Source: Streptomyces sp. GC420
Lineage (GTDB): Bacteria > Actinomycetota > Actinomycetes > Streptomycetales > Streptomycetaceae
Direction of reading: 5' to 3'
Length of the DNA stretch: 33,360 nucleotides
Assembly (NCBI RefSeq): GCF_009916105.1
Contig: NZ_JAAAXQ010000035.1
Span: 1-33,360, forward strand
The first letter of the stretch is position 1. Each line of letters opens with the position of its first letter. A program made the translations under genes and the position numbers. The notes under the pieces are model-generated. The model had not been told where the DNA came from. It made no database searches and was given only the letters and a program-made list of their open reading frames with translations. Positions 15,509 to 23,582 of the stretch are shown here, in pieces.

Positions 15509-16300
15509 ATGCTGGAGTTCAGCGACGTGCACATCACCTACGGGCCGGGGGTGATCGCCGTCGACGGTGCTTCACTCACTGTCGACGATGGGCTGAGTGT
15601 CGCGATCATTGGTGGCAACGGGGCCGGGAAATCGACGCTGCTGCGCGCCGCGTCGGGTGTGCTGCGCGCCGTCGGCGGCCGGGTGGTGGCGGGACAGGTC
15701 ACCTGGGACGGTGCGCGCGTGGACACGCGCCGTGCGTCCGCCATCGTCCGCGAGGGCATCGCCCACGTGCCCGAGGGCCGCCGGGTCTTCGGCAACCTCA
15801 CCGTCGAGGAGAACCTCGAGGCCGCCGGCATCGTGCTGCGCGATCACGCCGAGCGCCGCCGGCTCATGAACGACTCCTACGAGCGGTTCCCCGTGCTCGG
15901 CGAGCGCAAGGCGCAGCCTGCCGGGCTCCTGTCCGGCGGCGAGCAGCAGATGCTCGCCATCTGCCGGGGGCTGATGAGCAAGCCGCGCCTGCTCATCCTC
16001 GACGAGCCCACCCTCGGCCTGGCGCCGCTCGTCGTGAAGCAGATCGCCGAATCGGTGAAGGGGATCCACGCGACCGGCACCGCCATCCTGCTCGTCGAGC
16101 AGAACGCGGCCGTCGCGCTCGGTGCGGTCGAGTACGCCTACGTCCTCGAGAGCGGCCGGGTCGTCCTCGAGGGCAACGCCGCCGAGCTCGCCGAGAGCGA
16201 CGACGTCCGCAAGCTCTACCTCGGTGCCGACATCGACGAACCGGTGGACGAGCTCGTCTCCGCGGCCCCGGCCCGCGCCCTGGCGAGGTGGTCGGCATGA
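15509..16300 (+). CDS. ABC transporter ATPase, LivF type
   Basis: The 263-residue ATPase of a branched-chain-amino-acid-type (HAAT) importer carries Walker A GGNGAGKST, signature LSGGEQQ, Walker B LLILDEP and the switch region LLVEQN. ATG 15509 has AGAGGG about 7 nt upstream. It is the first of five importer genes and overlaps the second by ATGA. A C-terminal extension of about 20 residues after LYLGADI is Ala-rich. The link to aromatic-acid uptake is inferred from the divergent mhp operon and the shared operator; HAAT systems for aromatic compounds are known in other bacteria. Confidence 0.88.
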   Translation: MLEFSDVHITYGPGVIAVDGASLTVDDGLSVAIIGGNGAGKSTLLRAASGVLRAVGGRVVAGQVTWDGARVDTRRASAIVREGIAHVPEGRRVFGNLTVEENLEAAGIVLRDHAERRRLMNDSYERFPVLGERKAQPAGLLSGGEQQMLAICRGLMSKPRLLILDEPTLGLAPLVVKQIAESVKGIHATGTAILLVEQNAAVALGAVEYAYVLESGRVVLEGNAAELAESDDVRKLYLGADIDEPVDELVSAAPARALARWSA

Positions 16301-17094
16301 CCGCCACGATCGCGCCCGTCGAGACCCGTGCCCTCCCGCTCGTCGTCGACCACGTCACGCTTCAGTTCGGTGGGGTGAAGGCCCTCACCGACGTCTCCTT
16401 CACCGTCGAGCCCGGCACCGTCCACGCCGTCATCGGCCCCAACGGCGCCGGGAAGTCCTCGACCTTCAACGTGATCTCGGGCCTGTACCGCGCCACCGCC
16501 GGCGCCGTGCGGTACGGCGACCACGAGCTGTCGTCGATGAGGGCCGGCGCCATCGCCCGGCTCGGGATCGGTCGCACCTTCCAGAACATCGCCCTCACGG
16601 CGTCCGACAGCGTGCTCGAGAACCTCATGGTCGCGCGCTACCGCCTCACGAGGACGGGCTATGTCTCTGCCGCCCTCGGCCTGCCGAGGGCGCGGCGCGA
16701 GGAGCGCGTCCACAGTCGGCGGGTGATCGAGATCGCCGAGTTCGTCGGCATCGGCCCGATGCTCAACCGCCCGGCCGGGACGCTGTCCTACGGCCAGCGC
16801 AAGAAGGTCGAGCTCGCGCGGGCGCTCGCGACGGAGCCCGACCTGCTGCTCCTCGACGAGCCCGCGGCCGGCCTGCCCACCCACGAGAAGACCGAGATGG
16901 CCGAGCTCGTCCGGGCGGTCAACACCGGCCTGGGTGCCTCAGTTCTCATCGTCGAGCACGACATGCCCCTGGTCATGGGCGTCGCCGACCACATCAGCGT
17001 CCTCGACTTCGGCCGCCTCATTGCCGACGGGACGCCCGTCGACATCCAGAACGACCCCGCGGTCATCGCGGCCTACCTCGGCAAGGAGTCCTGA
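16297..17094 (+). CDS. ABC transporter ATPase, LivG type
   Basis: This is the second ATPase of the importer, 265 residues. It has Walker A GPNGAGKSS, the LivG-type insertion around NLMVARYRLTRTGYVSAALG, signature LSYGQRKKVELA, Walker B LLLLDEP and the H-loop EHDMPLVMG. ATG 16297 overlaps the previous stop by 4 nt; an in-frame GTG at 16288 would add three residues. It pairs with the LivF-type subunit as a heterodimer on the cytoplasmic face. Confidence 0.88.
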   Translation: MTATIAPVETRALPLVVDHVTLQFGGVKALTDVSFTVEPGTVHAVIGPNGAGKSSTFNVISGLYRATAGAVRYGDHELSSMRAGAIARLGIGRTFQNIALTASDSVLENLMVARYRLTRTGYVSAALGLPRARREERVHSRRVIEIAEFVGIGPMLNRPAGTLSYGQRKKVELARALATEPDLLLLDEPAAGLPTHEKTEMAELVRAVNTGLGASVLIVEHDMPLVMGVADHISVLDFGRLIADGTPVDIQNDPAVIAAYLGKES

Positions 17095-17095
17095 G

Positions 17096-17983
17096 ATGCA
17101 GCTCTTCGTGCAGCAGCTGCTGCTCGGCATCTCGCTCGGCGCGATCTATGCCCTGATCGCGCTCAGCTTCACGACGATCTTCCAGGGGACCAAGGTCTTC
17201 AACCTCTCCCAGGGCACCGTGATGCTCGCGGGCGTCTTCGCCGCCGCGAAGGTCGCGCCGCACTCCGGCTTCTGGCTCGCGGCCCTCGTCGGACTTCTCG
17301 TCGGCGGCGCCGCCGCGGTGATCATCTGGGGCCTCACCCTCGCCAGCCGGGGCAGTGGCCACCTGACCCAGACGATCATGACCATGGGCATCCAGGTCGT
17401 GCTCATCAGCGAGCTCACCCGCCGCATCGGCTCGGATTTCCTCACCACCAAGGACCCCTGGGGCGCCTCGGTCTGGCACCTCGGCGGTGTCGGGATCCCA
17501 CAGGCGCGGGTATGGGCGATCGTCGTCACGATCATCATGGTCGGCGTCTTCTTCTGGGCCTTCCGCGCCACGCCCTGGGGTGCGGCGATGCGGGCCGCCT
17601 CGGCCGACCCGGTGACCGCGGAGCTCCTCGGTATCAGCGAGCGCCGGGTCGCCTGCGCCGCCTGGGGCATCGGAGGCGTGCTCGCCGTCCTCGCCGGACT
17701 CTTCCTCGCTGCCGCACCCAATCCCGGCCTCGACTACACCTCGCACCTGGTCGCCCTGAGCGCCATCCCCGCAGTCGTCATCGGAGGGCTGGACTCCTCG
17801 GAGGGCGCCGTCGTCGGCGGCATGCTGGTCGGCCTCGTCCAGGGCCTCGTGACCGGCTACTCCAGCCACTACACGTTCCTGGGCACCGACATCGGCTCGG
17901 TGACGCCCTACATCCTCATGGTCGCCGTGCTCCTCCTGAAGCCCCACGGTCTCTTCGGCTCCAAGGAGGTCGCTCGTGTCTGA
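17096..17983 (+). CDS. ABC transporter permease, LivH type
   Basis: This 295-residue inner-membrane permease begins MQLFVQQLLLGISLGAIYAL, typical of LivH, and has about eight hydrophobic segments. The family motif region ATPWGAAMRAASADPVTAEL, then LGISERRVACAAWGIGG, contacts the ATPases. ATG 17096 lies 1 nt after the preceding stop with GGAG at good distance. The end overlaps the GTG of the next gene. Confidence 0.88.
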   Translation: MQLFVQQLLLGISLGAIYALIALSFTTIFQGTKVFNLSQGTVMLAGVFAAAKVAPHSGFWLAALVGLLVGGAAAVIIWGLTLASRGSGHLTQTIMTMGIQVVLISELTRRIGSDFLTTKDPWGASVWHLGGVGIPQARVWAIVVTIIMVGVFFWAFRATPWGAAMRAASADPVTAELLGISERRVACAAWGIGGVLAVLAGLFLAAAPNPGLDYTSHLVALSAIPAVVIGGLDSSEGAVVGGMLVGLVQGLVTGYSSHYTFLGTDIGSVTPYILMVAVLLLKPHGLFGSKEVARV

Positions 17984-19055
17984 CACCAGTCTTGAGGCAC
18001 GTCTCGCCAAGCCGGTCGTCGCGATCGCAGCCGTGCTCGTCCTGGCCGTGATCCCGCTCTACTTCGACCAGTCCTGGACGATCATCGGCGTCTTCTCCAT
18101 GGGTGCCGCGATCGCCGCGATCGGACTCACCATCCTCAGTGGATCAGCCGGTCAGCTCTCGCTCGCACACGCCGCGTTCATGGCCGTCGGCGCCTACTCC
18201 TACGCCTTCCTGTCGGGCCGGAAGGGCGGTGACGACATCGCCGGCCTCGGCCTGCCGCCGCTGCTCGCCGCCGTACTCGCCGTGCTCGTCGCCGGCCTGG
18301 CAGGCCTTGCGTTCAGTCCGGTCGCTGCGCGGCTGCGCGGCTTCTACCTCGGCGTCAGCACGATCGGCCTCGTCTTCATCGTCCAGTGGGTGATCAAGGA
18401 CGCGGTCAAGGCCACCGGAGGGGTCAACGGCCGCCCGGTCGAGCCACTCACGGTGGGCGGATTCGAGCTCAGCGGCTCCAACCCGACCCACGAGCTCACC
18501 GTGCTCGGCGTCCCGTTCGGCGGCACCGAGCGGCTCTGGTACCTCTCGCTGCTGCTCCTGATCCTCACGATCCTCGCGGCCAACCGCATCCTGCATACAC
18601 GCCCCGGCCGTGCACTCAAACTGGTCCGCGACAACGAGGCCGCCGCAGCCGCCATGGGCATCTCCGTGCAGCACGCCAAGGCGACCGCCTTCATCCTGTC
18701 GTCGGCCTTCGCCGGCCTCGGTGGCGTCCTCTTCGCCCTCGCGTCGAACTTCATCGGCTCGGGCAACTTCGACCTGCTGGTCTCGATGTCCTACCTCGCG
18801 ATGGTGGTCATCGGCGGCCTCGGCTCGGTGGGCGGCGCCGTCGGCGGCGCGGCTTTCGTCACCGCACTGCCATTGCTGCTCAACAAGTTCAGCGACTCCC
18901 TTCCCTTCCTGGCGGCGCGCGGCTCCAACGGCTACACCGCCGGTGTCGTCGCCCAGATCGTGTACGGCGTCGTCGTGGTCGCCATCATCATCGGCCGCCC
19001 CGACGGCGTCGCCTCCTTCCTGCGGGCACGCCCCCGCGTCCCGGCTTCCGCCTGA
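17976..19055 (+). CDS. ABC transporter permease, LivM type
   Basis: The 359-residue second permease starts at GTG 17976, 8 nt inside the previous gene, behind AAGGAGG. Hydrophobic segments span most of the length. The LivM motif (GRALKLVRDNEAAAAAMGIS) and a closing SYLAMVVIGGLGSVGGAVGG are clear. It forms the translocation pore with the LivH-type subunit. The C-terminus (FLRARPRVPASA) is short and basic. Confidence 0.88.
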   Translation: MSDTSLEARLAKPVVAIAAVLVLAVIPLYFDQSWTIIGVFSMGAAIAAIGLTILSGSAGQLSLAHAAFMAVGAYSYAFLSGRKGGDDIAGLGLPPLLAAVLAVLVAGLAGLAFSPVAARLRGFYLGVSTIGLVFIVQWVIKDAVKATGGVNGRPVEPLTVGGFELSGSNPTHELTVLGVPFGGTERLWYLSLLLLILTILAANRILHTRPGRALKLVRDNEAAAAAMGISVQHAKATAFILSSAFAGLGGVLFALASNFIGSGNFDLLVSMSYLAMVVIGGLGSVGGAVGGAAFVTALPLLLNKFSDSLPFLAARGSNGYTAGVVAQIVYGVVVVAIIIGRPDGVASFLRARPRVPASA

Positions 19056-19080
19056 GCCATCCCCGGCCCCGGGCGGGCCC

Positions 19081-19125
19081 CCGCACAGGAACCACCCCAA
19101 AGCCCCTCCGCACAGGAACCACCCC
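19081..19125 (+). repeat. 27-bp period tandem repeat before the binding-protein gene
   Basis: CCGCACAGGAACCACCCC occurs at 19081-19098 and again at 19108-19125, in the 85-bp spacer between the permease and the lipoprotein gene. It ends just before the purine-rich ribosome-binding region. It may tune transcript stability or expression of the binding protein relative to the membrane subunits; this is inference. Confidence 0.75.
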
Positions 19126-19140
19126 GAAGAAGAGGTATCC

Positions 19141-20394
19141 ATGCGCAAGCGCACCATCCGTATTGCCGCCGCCTCGGCTGCGGTGCTCAGCACCGTCTTG
19201 CTGGCGGCCTGTGGCACCCGCTCGACGTCCCCCGGCAGCGACGCGGGCTCGGGCGGCGTCAAGACGGACTTCGGCGTCACCCAAGACACCATCACCCTGG
19301 GTGTGCTGAGCGACTTCAGCGTCGTCTACGGCCCACTCGCCAAGACGGTCTACGCCGGCAACCAGATCTGGGCCGACGAGGTCAACAAGGACGGCGGCAT
19401 CTGCGGTCGCCGGATCAAGCTCGACGCCCAGGACCAGAAGATGGACACCCAGCTTGCCAACACCGAGTACGCCTCGATGAAGAGCAACGTCCTCGGCATC
19501 GTCCAGCTCCTCGGCTCGCCGGTCATCTCCTCGCTGCTGCCCCAGATCAAGGCCGACCACATGCCCACGGTGGCCAACGGCTGGAGCCGCGGTTACCTCG
19601 GCACCCCCGAGCTGGCCGTCGCCGGCACAACCTACGACCTCGACGAGGTCAACGGCGTGCAGTACCTCGTCGACGAGGGCAAGCTGAAGGCCGGCGACAC
19701 CGTCGGCCAGATCTACATGGCCGGGGACTTCGGTGAGAATGCGGCCGCCGGTGCAAAGTACGCCGCAGGCAAGCTCGGCCTGAAGTACGTCGGCAAGAAG
19801 GTCGACGCGACCGCGACCGACATCAGCGCCGAGATGGCGGCCCTCAAGGCAGCCGGCGTCAGGACGATCCTCGTCTCGACCGGCCCCAAGCAGACCGCGA
19901 TGGTGGCTTCCCAAGCACCGAGTCTCGGCCTCGGTGACATCCCGCTGCTCGTCAACGCCCCGTCGTACGACCCCTCCCTTCTCGCCAGCCCGGCGGCTGA
20001 GGAGATCCTGAAGAACCTCCTCGTCGTCACCTCGCTCCGCCCCTTCGCCGGCGACAGCGACACCCAGAAGACCGTGGCCGCCGCCTTCGACAGGGTCGCC
20101 GACGGCAGCACACCGACCCAGCACGCGCTCATCGGCTACGTCAACGCCCAAGTCATGGGCGAGGCAATCAAGGCCGCCTGCGACGCGGGCGACCTGACCC
20201 GCGCCTCGGTGGCTACCCAGCTGCGCAAACTGTCCGGCGTCGAGACGGACGTCACCCCGACCCTCGACTTCGCCGACCCGGCCAAGCCGGCTTCGACGCA
20301 GAGCCTCATCCTCAAGCCCGCCAAGAACGACGGTGGACTCAAGCAGGTCAAGGACTTCTTCGCCTCTGACCTGCAGGCGGGTTACCACCCCTGA
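19141..20394 (+). CDS. ABC transporter substrate-binding lipoprotein, LivK type
   Basis: The 417-residue protein has a lipoprotein signal peptide (MRKRTIRIAAASAAVLSTVL, lipobox LAAC with Cys24), so it is anchored outside the membrane. The mature part is a type I periplasmic-binding fold (ITLGVLSDFSVVYGPLAKTV, GQIYMAGDFGENAAAGAKYA, IGYVNAQVMGEAIKAAC). ATG 19141 is preceded by GAAGAAGAGG. The ligand is not evident from sequence. Linkage to mhpCAB suggests a phenylpropionoid or related aromatic acid rather than an amino acid. Confidence 0.88.
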   Translation: MRKRTIRIAAASAAVLSTVLLAACGTRSTSPGSDAGSGGVKTDFGVTQDTITLGVLSDFSVVYGPLAKTVYAGNQIWADEVNKDGGICGRRIKLDAQDQKMDTQLANTEYASMKSNVLGIVQLLGSPVISSLLPQIKADHMPTVANGWSRGYLGTPELAVAGTTYDLDEVNGVQYLVDEGKLKAGDTVGQIYMAGDFGENAAAGAKYAAGKLGLKYVGKKVDATATDISAEMAALKAAGVRTILVSTGPKQTAMVASQAPSLGLGDIPLLVNAPSYDPSLLASPAAEEILKNLLVVTSLRPFAGDSDTQKTVAAAFDRVADGSTPTQHALIGYVNAQVMGEAIKAACDAGDLTRASVATQLRKLSGVETDVTPTLDFADPAKPASTQSLILKPAKNDGGLKQVKDFFASDLQAGYHP

Positions 20395-20445
20395 GCCGTC
20401 GGCGGCGCCGTGCAACAGCCGTCGACCCCAGCGTGACCGCAGCGG

Positions 20446-20514
20446 CCCCCACGACCGCCCAAGAGCTCGCACAGAAAGGCGTGGGGGTCATGGTCACCGG
20501 GTGGGGCGGTCGTG
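20446..20514 (+). promoter_or_regulatory. two mutually exclusive hairpins after the ABC operon
   Basis: CCCCCACG (20446-20453) can pair with CGTGGGGG (20480-20487). CACGACCGCCC (20450-20460) can pair perfectly with GGGCGGTCGTG (20504-20514). The 5' arms overlap, so only one structure forms at a time. It lies about 50 nt after the last ABC gene. No U-run follows either stem. It could be a terminator, an attenuator-like element, or the end of a lost insertion. Confidence 0.4.
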
Positions 20515-20647
20515 CCGGCGGTGGGCGGCAGGCGCGGTGGATGAGGCTACGCACGATGATGATGGCGTCGTACGAACCCCTCTGGTCCCGCGCGCAGGAG
20601 ACGGGCGCGATCCTCTTCCTGCACGCATGTAGCCGATCGTCTCTTGC

Positions 20648-20737
20648 GCTCGGGCCCCAGGGGGCGTAGCTGCGCAGCGACGGAACGATGCTGCCGAATA
20701 TCGCGAGACCGAAGCCCTCGCACAAGGGATCAGGAAG
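20648..20737 (-). pseudogene. possible remnant of an aromatic-acid MFS transporter
   Basis: In the otherwise gene-free stretch 20395-20860 a minus-strand frame reads CEGFGLAIFGSIVPSLRSYA then PWG. This resembles the first transmembrane helix of AAHS-family aromatic acid:proton symporters (DGFDxAxxGxxVPSL). Coding signal is lost on both sides. If correct, a second transporter for the substrate class was once here. The evidence is one short motif. Confidence 0.3.
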
Positions 20738-20861
20738 CAGGCGACGACCTGGGTCCGCCCCAGAGGAGGGGGAGGAAGGCTGCGGCCGTCCCACCGGCGT
20801 GGCCGCCCTCCGGGACGGCGGTCCGCCGGTGGCCCCAAGGTCGTGCACCTCAACCGATAAA

Positions 20862-20898
20862 GTCAATTCTTTGACAGTCTATTCTTTGCGCTCATAAC
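20862..20898 (+). promoter_or_regulatory. paaI promoter with operator candidate
   Basis: TTGACA (20871-20876) and CATAAC (20893-20898) with a 16-nt spacer form a plausible promoter. The -35 sits inside the inverted repeat GTCAA-TTCT-TTGAC (20862-20875), and ATTCTTTG occurs twice (20866-20873 and 20881-20888). The A/T-rich island in high-GC DNA suggests a regulator site. The MarR protein encoded downstream is the obvious candidate. Confidence 0.5.
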
Positions 20899-20935
20899 GG
20901 CTCCGTTCGGATCCACCACGAGAGAGGCGCACGTC

Positions 20936-21388
20936 ATGACCGCATCCGGCCTCCGCAGGACCTCAGCACGCCCCGCGCTGCCCCCGGAAGCCCAGGCCCT
21001 GCTGGCACACGACAGCTGTGCACACGCCCATGGGATCACCGTTGACGAGGCCGGGCCCGGCTACTCACTGCTGTCCATGGCGGTGCGCCCGGACATGCTC
21101 AACAGCCACGGGATCTGCCACGGCGGGGTCATCTTCCTGCTCGCCGACACCGCACTCGCCTACGCCGCGAGCTCGGGCGAGGCGCCCACCGTCTCCACAG
21201 GGGCGAACATCCACTACCTCTCCCCCGCCAGGTCCGGGGACGTCCTGACCGCCGTGTGCCGGGCGGTGCACCAGGGTGCCAAGAGCGGTGTGTACGACGT
21301 GGTGGTGACCACCGAGGACGGCGCGACGATCGTCGCGACCTTCCGGGGACAGAGCCTGCGCACGAGGTCGATCGCCACGCCTCGGTAG
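20936..21388 (+). CDS. paaI: PaaI-type hotdog-fold thioesterase
   Basis: The 150-residue protein matches PaaI (hydroxyphenylacetyl-CoA thioesterase) in length and motifs: DMLNSHGICHGGVIFLLADT (active-site HGG and the acidic LAD residue), GANIHYLSPARSGDVLTAVC and GVYDVVVTTEDG. In the phenylacetate pathway it hydrolyses dead-end acyl-CoAs and releases CoA. ATG 20936 has GAGAGG 8 nt upstream. Next to mhp genes it may clear aromatic acyl-CoAs arising from phenylpropanoids. It precedes the MarR gene on the same strand by 56 bp, probably as one operon. Confidence 0.82.
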   Translation: MTASGLRRTSARPALPPEAQALLAHDSCAHAHGITVDEAGPGYSLLSMAVRPDMLNSHGICHGGVIFLLADTALAYAASSGEAPTVSTGANIHYLSPARSGDVLTAVCRAVHQGAKSGVYDVVVTTEDGATIVATFRGQSLRTRSIATPR

Positions 21389-21444
21389 TCTGATTCTGCA
21401 GCAGACAGGGCCGGGCGCCGAGCGAAGGACAGCGGGGTCGAGCA

Positions 21445-22023
21445 GTGGCAGACAGGGCGACGACGGACAGGAACTCCTCCGCCCGGCACGCCCGCGTTGC
21501 CGCCTCCGAGGTCCAGGGTTCCGAGTTCGGCGACGTCGCCCTGGAGCTCACCCGGCGGGAGCTGCCCGGTCTCGATCCCATGGCCTTCCACCTCGGCATG
21601 CTCCTGCTGCGGACCGCCAACACCCACAGCCAGCACTCCGAGCGCCTGATCCACCGCCCGCACGGCTTCAGTTCCAGCGGGTTCCGCATCCTGTACACCG
21701 TGTGGATCTTCGGGCAGGCGGAAGCCCGGGACATCGCCCGCCTGTCCGGGATGAGCCGCCAGGTGGCCTCCAGCGTCCTGGCCACCCTGGAGGCCGACGG
21801 CCTGGTGATCCGCGAACGACTCTCCACCACGGACCGGCGCCTGGTGAGTGTCCGGCTGAGCGAAGCCGGTGCCGCCGCCATCAAGGACGCGTTCGCGCAG
21901 CAGAACCGGCTTGAGCGGGAGTGGTTCGGCGATCTGACGGCGGACGAGCAGGCCACTCTCAAGGGCCTGTTGAGCAGGGTGGCCGGACGGATCGCCAGGA
22001 CGGCGACGTCCGCCGAGGACTGA
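21445..22023 (+). CDS. MarR-family transcriptional regulator
   Basis: The 192-residue protein starts at GTG 21445. The winged helix lies at about 80-140 (SSSGFRILYTVWIFGQAEAR, DIARLSGMSRQVASSVLATL, then the wing TTDRRLVSVRLSEAG). The N-terminal 40 residues extend beyond the usual MarR core. MarR proteins bind A/T-rich palindromes and are often released by aromatic ligands; the site before paaI is a candidate, making this pair self-regulated. A hairpin follows the stop. Confidence 0.85.
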   Translation: MADRATTDRNSSARHARVAASEVQGSEFGDVALELTRRELPGLDPMAFHLGMLLLRTANTHSQHSERLIHRPHGFSSSGFRILYTVWIFGQAEARDIARLSGMSRQVASSVLATLEADGLVIRERLSTTDRRLVSVRLSEAGAAAIKDAFAQQNRLEREWFGDLTADEQATLKGLLSRVAGRIARTATSAED

Positions 22024-22053
22024 CACCGGCACGCCTCACCCCTGCCTGCACGG

Positions 22054-22073
22054 CCGCCGGGACCGTCCGGCGG
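22054..22073 (+). terminator. terminator hairpin after the MarR gene
   Basis: CCGCCGG (22054-22060), loop GACCGT, CCGGCGG (22067-22073), followed by GATTTCTGTC. It lies 31 nt after the MarR stop. Confidence 0.6.
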
Positions 22074-22163
22074 GATTTCTGTCATCCCATTGGCAATCAG
22101 TGAGGTCTTCTCGGCAACGTAACGGTTGCGGTGTGTGACGGGGTGCGGGTGCCCGCTCGCGGC

Positions 22164-22559
22164 CTAGGTCTGCGGTACCAGGGTGCGTAGGACGTCGAAC
22201 TCGTTGCCCTCGGGGTCTGCCATGACTACCCAGTTTCGGTCTGACCCCTGGCCCACATCCGTCCTGGTGGCGCCGAGGCCGAGCAATCTGGTCACCTCGT
22301 CCTCGGTGCTGCCGTCGATTGGGCTGACGTCGAGGTGAAGCCGGTTCTTCACGGTCTTGCCCTCAGGTACCTGGATGAACACCAGGGTGGGCGGCATCTG
22401 ACGGGCCCGAACATCCTCGACGGTCGGCACCCAGGAGCCGATCTCGACCTTGCCCTCGCTCCGGTCGATCACCTTGAAGTCCAGGACCTTGCACCAGAAG
22501 GCTGCGAGCCTCTCAGGATCGTGGCAGTCAACGGCCAGCTCAGTGAACCTACTTGTCAT
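22164..22559 (-). CDS. VOC-family (glyoxalase-like) protein
   Basis: The 131-residue single-domain vicinal-oxygen-chelate fold begins MTSRFTELAVDCHDPERLAA (metal-ligand His position) and continues FWCKVLDFKVIDRSEGKVEI, NRLHLDVSP and WVVMADPEGNEFDVL, the last carrying the Glu ligand. These proteins act as small metal-dependent lyases, dioxygenases or drug-binding proteins; this one cannot be placed further. ATG 22559 has GGGGAG about 6 nt upstream. It is divergent from the transposase and lies within the apparent inverted repeats of the IS. Confidence 0.83.
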   Translation of the reverse strand: MTSRFTELAVDCHDPERLAAFWCKVLDFKVIDRSEGKVEIGSWVPTVEDVRARQMPPTLVFIQVPEGKTVKNRLHLDVSPIDGSTEDEVTRLLGLGATRTDVGQGSDRNWVVMADPEGNEFDVLRTLVPQT

Positions 22560-22741
22560 GACTCTCCCCAGGCAGTGCGGACGAAGTTCAGAGTATTGGC
22601 CAGGCCGCCCGTCCGACAGATCCGCGATCTTCCTGGCTGGCGAGGCCGTCAGGCGGGCTTGACCGGCATCAGATGCGCGAGAAGCCCCTGGTAGGAACAG
22701 GTCTGCGAAGATCACGTTCCGGAACCCAGAGGCTTCACGCG

Positions 22742-23543
22742 TTGACCAGTATCACCTACACCGCAACACTCCACGTCGGCAGGGAGACCGCCGAGGCTCT
22801 CGCCCAACTCTTGCGCGAGCACCGCGAACGGCTCGGCACCCGCAGGGGGACCCGCGCTCTGGGCGTCTTCAAGCAGGGTGTCCTGGTGCTGCGGTGGTTC
22901 GTCGACGGGACCCGGCTGGCCCAACTCGCCCGGGACAACGGGGTTTCGGTGCCCACCGCGTACCGCTACTTGCACGAAGGGCTGACCGTGCTCGCCGACC
23001 ACGCCCCGGATCCGTCCACCGCGCTGGAACGGGCGGCGGCCGCCTGCTACACCCATCTCGACCTGGACGGCACCGTCATCCGTACTGACCGCGTCGCCGC
23101 CCCCGGCCCCAAAGGGGCCGACCTCTGGCGGTCCGGGAAGCACAAGCACCACGGCGGCAACGTCCAGGTCATCTCCGCCCCCGACGGCTGGCCGATCTGG
23201 GCCTCCCCGGTCCGCCCCGGCCGCGAGCATGACACCACCTGCGCCCGCACCCACGGCCTGGTCGACGCCCTCAACCGGCTCGCATCCACCCTGGACATTC
23301 CCACCCTGGCCGACCTCGGCTACGAGAACGCCGGCGACGGCTTCCGCCACCCGGTCAAGAAGCCCAAAGGCAGCGAACTCGATGACGAGCAGCAGGCGTT
23401 CAACTCGGTCATCCGAGGCGTCCACGCGGTCACCGAGCGGGCCAACGCCCTGCGCCGGGTCAGCCTCGACCCCCAGCGGCATCACCCGGATCGCCCGAGC
23501 TGCCCTCGTCCTGCTCCAGCGGGAACACGGCCGCACCGTCTGA
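22742..23543 (+). pseudogene. IS5-family DDE transposase, frameshifted near the C-terminus
   Basis: From TTG 22742 (LTSITYTATLHVGRETAEAL) the frame encodes an N-terminal helix-turn-helix (LAQLARDNGVSVPTAYRYLH) and a DDE_Tnp_4-type core: HLDLDGTVIRTDR (first Asp), SGKHKHHGGNVQVI, PVRPGREHDTT, LADLGYENAG (second Asp) and HAVTERAN (Glu). The family normally has LLK plus a few residues before ALRRVSL; here these are missing, and the last part (SGITRIARAALVLLQREHGR) is in another frame, ending at 23543. It is probably inactive. AGAGG precedes the TTG. Confidence 0.8.
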
Positions 23544-23582
23544 CCGAAGATCACGAAACGTTACCGAGAAAGATTCAGTGAG

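Larger units (their letters stand above)
22097..23582 (+). mobile_element. IS5-type element with VOC gene as apparent cargo
   Basis: TCAGTGAG flanks the segment at 22097-22104 and 23575-23582. Immediately inside, GTCTTCTCGGCAACGTAACG (22105-22124) faces ATCTTTCTCGGTAACGTTTC (23574-23555 on the minus strand); TCTT, CTCGG and AACGT agree allowing one gap. Between them lie a VOC gene (minus strand) and a DDE transposase (plus strand). The 8-bp direct repeat is longer than most IS5-family target duplications, so this delimitation is tentative. CGAAGATCACG is also repeated directly at 22706-22716 and 23545-23555, flanking the transposase alone, and may mark an older boundary. Confidence 0.5.
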
